A stretch of 16,103 bases of DNA. Source: Erysipelotrichaceae bacterium (GTDB lineage: Bacteria; Bacillota_I; Bacilli_A; Erysipelotrichales; Erysipelotrichaceae). The position numbers were made by a program, and so were the translations under genes. This document shows positions 13,672-16,103 of the stretch, one piece after another; position 1 is the first letter of the stretch; the number at the start of each line of letters is the position of its first letter. Below the pieces are notes generated by a model. It worked only from the letters and a program-made list of their open reading frames with translations, searched no databases and was not told the DNA's origin. The stretch lies in assembly GCA_017620435.1 (NCBI GenBank), contig JAFZQL010000112.1, positions 1 to 16,103 of the forward strand, given 5' to 3'.

Positions 13672-14350
13672 ACAGACGTTATCGGTGATCGCTTCACTAG
13701 CGCTTATCCTTTTTTTCCTGATCACATCGATTCATTTCTGGTGTTTTAATCAGGCTTTCTACGACTCTGAACACGCAAAGCTGACCCTTTACGGTAAATC
13801 CATATCCGAACACATCGGCATTACTGATGAACAACTGAAAGATCTTACCGCCTTTACATTGGCCTATCTCAACGACGAAGATGCCAGTCTTGATCTTAAG
13901 ATGGAAGTAAAAGGGGCGATGCGCGAAGTCTATACCGATGACGAGAAAGCCCATATGATCGATGTGCGCCATCTGAATCTCATCGCCAACCGTCTTTGGG
14001 TCGTATCGTTGCTGCTCGTTACGGGTTACCTGGCATTCTGTCTGATCAGAAAACTTCCTTTGGACGATTTCTATCGCAGCTATATGAAAGTGCTGAAATA
14101 CGGACTGATCTTTCTGGCTGTCCTTGGCACATGGATCCTGATCGATTTCGATTCCTTCTGGACCGCTTTTCATCATGTTTTCTTCGCCGGAAACGAACTG
14201 TGGATCCTGGATCTGAGAAAAGACATCCTGATCATGATCGTACCGCCGGAATTCTTTAACCATCTGGTCATTACGATCACTGTAACATTCTTCATTCTCC
14301 TGCTGTTTCCTGTACTGCTGTACATGTTTATAAAGAGGAAAAGCGCATGA
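13652..14350 (+). CDS. TIGR01906 family integral membrane protein, function unknown
   Basis: The 232-residue protein has four predicted membrane helices, about 9-28, 114-133, 148-165 and 204-225. An outward loop (29-113) lies between the first two, and the conserved segment FHHVFFAGNELWILDLRKD (173-191) with the following PPEFF precedes the last. This F-H-H-x-F-F...W-x-L-D...PE-x-F-F pattern is characteristic of TIGR01906, a Firmicutes family with no established activity as far as I know. Some relatives resemble Lit lipoprotein-modifying proteins, but I cannot assign that here. The gene overlaps rdgB by 20 bases in another frame, and its ATGA overlaps trmL by four bases. The ribosome binding site is weak, so translational coupling is likely. 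Confidence 0.82.
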   Translation: MQKKDYRQTLSVIASLALILFFLITSIHFWCFNQAFYDSEHAKLTLYGKSISEHIGITDEQLKDLTAFTLAYLNDEDASLDLKMEVKGAMREVYTDDEKAHMIDVRHLNLIANRLWVVSLLLVTGYLAFCLIRKLPLDDFYRSYMKVLKYGLIFLAVLGTWILIDFDSFWTAFHHVFFAGNELWILDLRKDILIMIVPPEFFNHLVITITVTFFILLLFPVLLYMFIKRKSA

Positions 14351-14853
14351 TCAACGTTGTGCTGTATGAACCTGAAATCCCGCAGAATACCGGCAACATC
14401 ATGCGGACCTGCAGCGTTTTTGAAATGAAGCTGCATCTGATCGAACCTTTGGGCTTTTCTCTGGATGAGAAACATCTTAGAAGAAGCGGAATGGACTATA
14501 TCGCCGATCTGGACTATCAGGTATATCCGGACTGGGATACATTTAAAGCAGGAAAAGAAGGGCAGTTCGTCTATTTTACCCGCTACGGCATGAAAAACTT
14601 CTCTGACTGCGTATTTGACAAGGAGAAGGATATTTATCTTGTCTTTGGAAAAGAGTCCACAGGAATCGACAAAAAGATCCTGAAAGAGAATCTTCAAGAC
14701 TGCTACCGGATCCCGATGCGAAGAGATGCCAGAAGCCTGAACCTATCCAACTGCGTGGCGATTGGAGCCTATGAATGTATGAGACAGATCGGATTCTTTG
14801 ATCTGTGCGATAGAGAAACGCTGAAAGGAGCGGATTTCCTGTTAAGATGTTGA
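14347..14853 (+). CDS. trmL: tRNA (cytidine/uridine 34-2'-O)-methyltransferase TrmL
   Basis: The 168-residue SPOUT methyltransferase methylates the wobble ribose of tRNA-Leu isoacceptors using SAM. All three SPOUT motifs are present: EPEIPQNTGNIMRTC (8-22), YLVFGKESTGI (97-107) and RIPMRRDARSLNLSNCVAI (121-139), followed by the C-terminal AYECMRQ helix. Motif 3 reads R-R-D-A-R-S-L-N where most homologues have a shorter G-x-V-R-S-L-N form, a mild deviation. The ATG overlaps the stop of the upstream membrane-protein gene (ATGA), with AGAGGAAAAG providing a ribosome binding site. The next gene begins seven bases before its stop. Confidence 0.95.
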   Translation: MINVVLYEPEIPQNTGNIMRTCSVFEMKLHLIEPLGFSLDEKHLRRSGMDYIADLDYQVYPDWDTFKAGKEGQFVYFTRYGMKNFSDCVFDKEKDIYLVFGKESTGIDKKILKENLQDCYRIPMRRDARSLNLSNCVAIGAYECMRQIGFFDLCDRETLKGADFLLRC

Positions 14854-15305
14854 AGATATGTCTTTGTTCCGACAACCACGGAGACATGGATTCTCTGCAG
14901 CAGGTTTTAAGCGAGAATCCTGCCTGCGACTATTATCTACACTGCGGCGATTCGCAGTTCTCGCCTGATGAGATCAGGCCTTTTATCAGTATCAAAGGAA
15001 ACAACGACTGGTACTACGATTATCCCAGACAACTGATCCTGGAAATCGGAGGACACAGGATCCTGATGATACACGGCAACGGCTACACCTATCAGATGGA
15101 TCAGTTTGCCAGAAAAGCCCGCAGTGAACACGCCGATGTTGTATTTTTTGGACATACACATTCATTCATGGATAAGGTCTTTTCCGGCATCCATTTCATC
15201 AATCCTGGAAGTACTTTCTACAACCGAGATCTTACTTCGCCTTGCTACGCTAGAGTCTATTTCAACGACGACGGATCGATTAGAGTAGAACGTATCGATC
15301 TATAA
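14847..15305 (+). CDS. YfcE/MJ0936-family metallophosphoesterase
   Basis: The 152-residue calcineurin-fold phosphoesterase has the five metal-binding blocks in order: CSDNHGD (7-13; D9, H11), HCGDS (32-36; D35), KGNND (50-54; N52 or N53), MIHGN (74-78; H76) and FGHTHSF (101-107; H103, H105), then INPGST. This matches the small YfcE/YsnB group, which hydrolyses phosphodiesters in vitro; the physiological substrate is unsettled. It overlaps trmL by seven bases and is the last gene of the rdgB operon. In Bacillus its relative ysnB adjoins rdgB, so the grouping fits a conserved neighbourhood with two genes inserted. No terminator is obvious between its stop and the infC promoter, so read-through into the infC leader is possible. 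Confidence 0.92.
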   Translation: MLKICLCSDNHGDMDSLQQVLSENPACDYYLHCGDSQFSPDEIRPFISIKGNNDWYYDYPRQLILEIGGHRILMIHGNGYTYQMDQFARKARSEHADVVFFGHTHSFMDKVFSGIHFINPGSTFYNRDLTSPCYARVYFNDDGSIRVERIDL

Positions 15306-15314
15306 AATATACTG

Positions 15315-15343
15315 TTGACTAATACAATGATTTATGTTTAAAT
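15315..15343 (+). promoter_or_regulatory. Predicted promoter of the infC-rpmI operon
   Basis: A good -35 TTGACT (15315-15320), a 17-base spacer and a -10 TTAAAT (15338-15343) preceded by TGT (extended -10) predict a start near 15350. This gives a leader of about 135 bases before infC. Confidence 0.6.
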
Positions 15344-15349
15344 GATTGA

Positions 15350-15470
15350 GTAATAAAAAGGATGTAGAAAGAAGAAGGCCGCTTCTCACCTGAAGTTCTT
15401 AAGAACCTGGGTATATTGCTACGAATGTAACGATATTTAAGTGGGCCTTGTCTCACTTTTTATTTAAAAA
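15350..15470 (+). ncRNA. Structured infC leader, probable L20-type attenuation leader
   Basis: This stretch contains several complementary segments. AAGGCC (15375-15380) can pair with GGCCTT (15444-15449). GTTCTTAAGAAC (15395-15406) is a perfect palindrome. ATATTGCTAC (15412-15421) pairs with GTAACGATAT (15426-15435) around a GAAT loop with one mismatch and one G-U. The AAGGCC-GGCCTT pairing competes with the terminator stem at 15439-15458. In Bacillus the infC-rpmI-rplT leader is attenuated by ribosomal protein L20; location and architecture match, but I could not compare it with the Rfam model. Confidence 0.62.
15439..15465 (+). terminator. Attenuator terminator in the infC leader
   Basis: AAGTGGG (15439-15445) pairs with CTCACTT (15452-15458), one G-U, around loop CCTTGT and is followed by T residues to 15465. 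It lies inside the leader, about 20 bases before the infC start, so it must be conditional. Confidence 0.7.
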
Positions 15471-15485
15471 TGGGGGTATAAAACT

Positions 15486-16010
15486 ATAACAAGAAAACGT
15501 TCTAATGATGACATCGTAAACGAGAATATCCGTTTCAAAGAAGTAATGGTCATCGGCCCTGACGGGAGCCAACTGGGTGTAATGTCTCGCAATGAAGCAT
15601 TACAGAAAGCCTACGACGAAGATCTGGATCTGCTCTGTGTAGCGCCTAACGCACAGCCGCCGGTATGCAAGATGCTGGACTACGGCAAGTATCGTTTTGA
15701 AGCGCAGAAAAAGGCCAAAGAAGCCAGAAGAAACCAGCAGACTACGGAAATGAAGCCTTTACGTCTATCGCCTGTAATTGATACGCACGACTTCGAAACC
15801 AAGCTGAAACAGGCCAGAAAATGGCTGGAAACAGGCATGAAAGTCAAGATCGACATGCGTTTCAGGGGAAGAATGATGACAAGACAGGAAGTCGGAATGA
15901 AAATCATGAATGATTTCACGGAAAATCTTGCCGATGTATCGTCGGTAGAAAGAGCACCTAAGCTTGAAGGGAACATCATGTCTTGTGTTTTAGCGCCTAA
16001 GAAAAAATAG
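15486..16010 (+). CDS. infC: Translation initiation factor IF-3, apparent AUA start codon
   Basis: The product is 174 residues if started at 15486, matching normal IF-3 length. The N-terminal domain begins TRKRSNDDIVNENIRFKEVM, the usual I-N-E-x-I-R opening, and continues VIGPDGSQLGV and LDLLCVAPNAQPPVCKMLDYGKYRFE. After a lysine-rich linker, the C-terminal domain has KPLRLSPVIDTHDFETKLKQA, KVKIDMRFRGRMM and ending SCVLAPKKK. IF-3 binds the 30S subunit, prevents premature 50S joining and proof-reads start codons. The first in-frame ATG (15546) would delete about 20 conserved residues. Upstream in frame there is no ATG, GTG or TTG before the TAA at 15465. ATA at 15486 has GGGGGT (15472-15477), fully complementary to the 16S tail with one G-U, eight bases before it. 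infC genes often use rare starts (AUU) for autoregulation. Confidence 0.93.
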   Translation: MTRKRSNDDIVNENIRFKEVMVIGPDGSQLGVMSRNEALQKAYDEDLDLLCVAPNAQPPVCKMLDYGKYRFEAQKKAKEARRNQQTTEMKPLRLSPVIDTHDFETKLKQARKWLETGMKVKIDMRFRGRMMTRQEVGMKIMNDFTENLADVSSVERAPKLEGNIMSCVLAPKKK

Positions 16011-16024
16011 GAGGAGAAGATAAG

Positions 16025-16103
16025 ATGCCAAAAATGAAGACAAAAAAGACTTTTGCCAAAAGAGTAAAAGTTACCGGAACAGGCAAACTGAGAAAGTATT
16101 CCA
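16025..16103 (+). CDS. rpmI: 50S ribosomal protein L35, partial (runs off the right edge)
   Basis: The first 26 codons read MPKMKTKKTFAKRVKVTGTG then KLRKYS, the unmistakable N terminus of bL35 (M-P-K-M-K-T-K-x-x-x-x-K-R-x-x-x-T-G-x-G). L35 is a small basic large-subunit protein. AGGAGG overlaps the infC stop and lies upstream of ATG 16025 after a 14-base intergenic gap. The order infC-rpmI predicts rplT (L20) just beyond the window, which would supply the regulator of the leader at 15350. Confidence 0.96.
   Translation, partial: MPKMKTKKTFAKRVKVTGTGKLRKYS

Noticed and set aside
15395..15406. GTTCTTAAGAAC as a stand-alone regulatory protein operator
   Set aside because: It sits inside the transcribed leader of infC among other pairing segments, so RNA structure is the simpler explanation.
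15546..15548. ATG 15546 as the infC start
   Set aside because: It removes about 20 residues, including the conserved NENIR segment, and has no ribosome binding site at a suitable distance.
1..16103. Novel defence system, prophage or mobile element
   Set aside because: I looked for transposase, integrase, toxin-antitoxin, nuclease and CRISPR features and found none. Apart from the left-edge join, all genes are housekeeping families.

Overview
The window looks like a chromosomal housekeeping segment of a low-to-moderate GC Firmicute. The families present (PASTA kinase, FtsA/FtsZ, MtaB, TIGR01906, an infC-rpmI operon with a Firmicutes-type leader) and their compact order suggest Erysipelotrichia or a relative. 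That placement is an inference from memory. Nearly all genes run on the plus strand; rpmB and a fragment at the left edge are on the minus strand. I saw no tRNA, rRNA, insertion sequence, integrase or CRISPR array.

Layout: (1) 1 to about 590 is strikingly AT-rich and encodes, on the minus strand, a frameshifted piece of a family 2 glycosyltransferase. It abuts a PP2C phosphatase (596-1027) that has lost its N-terminal half, so both genes are cut at their 5' sides at one point. (2) 1027-3366: the PASTA kinase prkC and rpe, a shortened form of the Bacillus prpC-prkC-rsgA-rpe-thiN-spoVM-rpmB block; rpmB follows convergently. (3) 3715-6079: a divergent ftsA with ftsZ. (4) 6225-7484: a CNNM/CorC-type membrane protein with a structured 5' leader. 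(5) 7512-10889: rsmE, mtaB and a MurE-like protein, overlapping. (6) 10956-11135: rpsU, a 59-codon gene. (7) 11203-13038: a PfkB-family sugar kinase and phoH. (8) 13081-15305: XTP pyrophosphatase, a TIGR01906 membrane protein, trmL and a YfcE-like phosphoesterase, all overlapping. (9) 15315 to the end: the infC-rpmI translation operon with a transcription-attenuation leader; infC appears to start with AUA.

The genes serve core functions: cell-wall sensing and division (prkC, ftsA, ftsZ, MurE-like), ribosome and tRNA maturation (rsmE, mtaB, trmL, rpmB, rpsU, infC, rpmI), nucleotide sanitation and central carbon metabolism. The most interesting features are regulatory. Several first-in-operon genes have a -10 box only 6-9 nt before the ATG and no Shine-Dalgarno, suggesting leaderless mRNAs. 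The CNNM gene has a possible leaderless acidic/proline upstream peptide followed by a hairpin that hides its ribosome binding site. infC combines an AUA start with an attenuator. Two core enzymes, FtsA and the MurE homologue, have degraded nucleotide-binding motifs.
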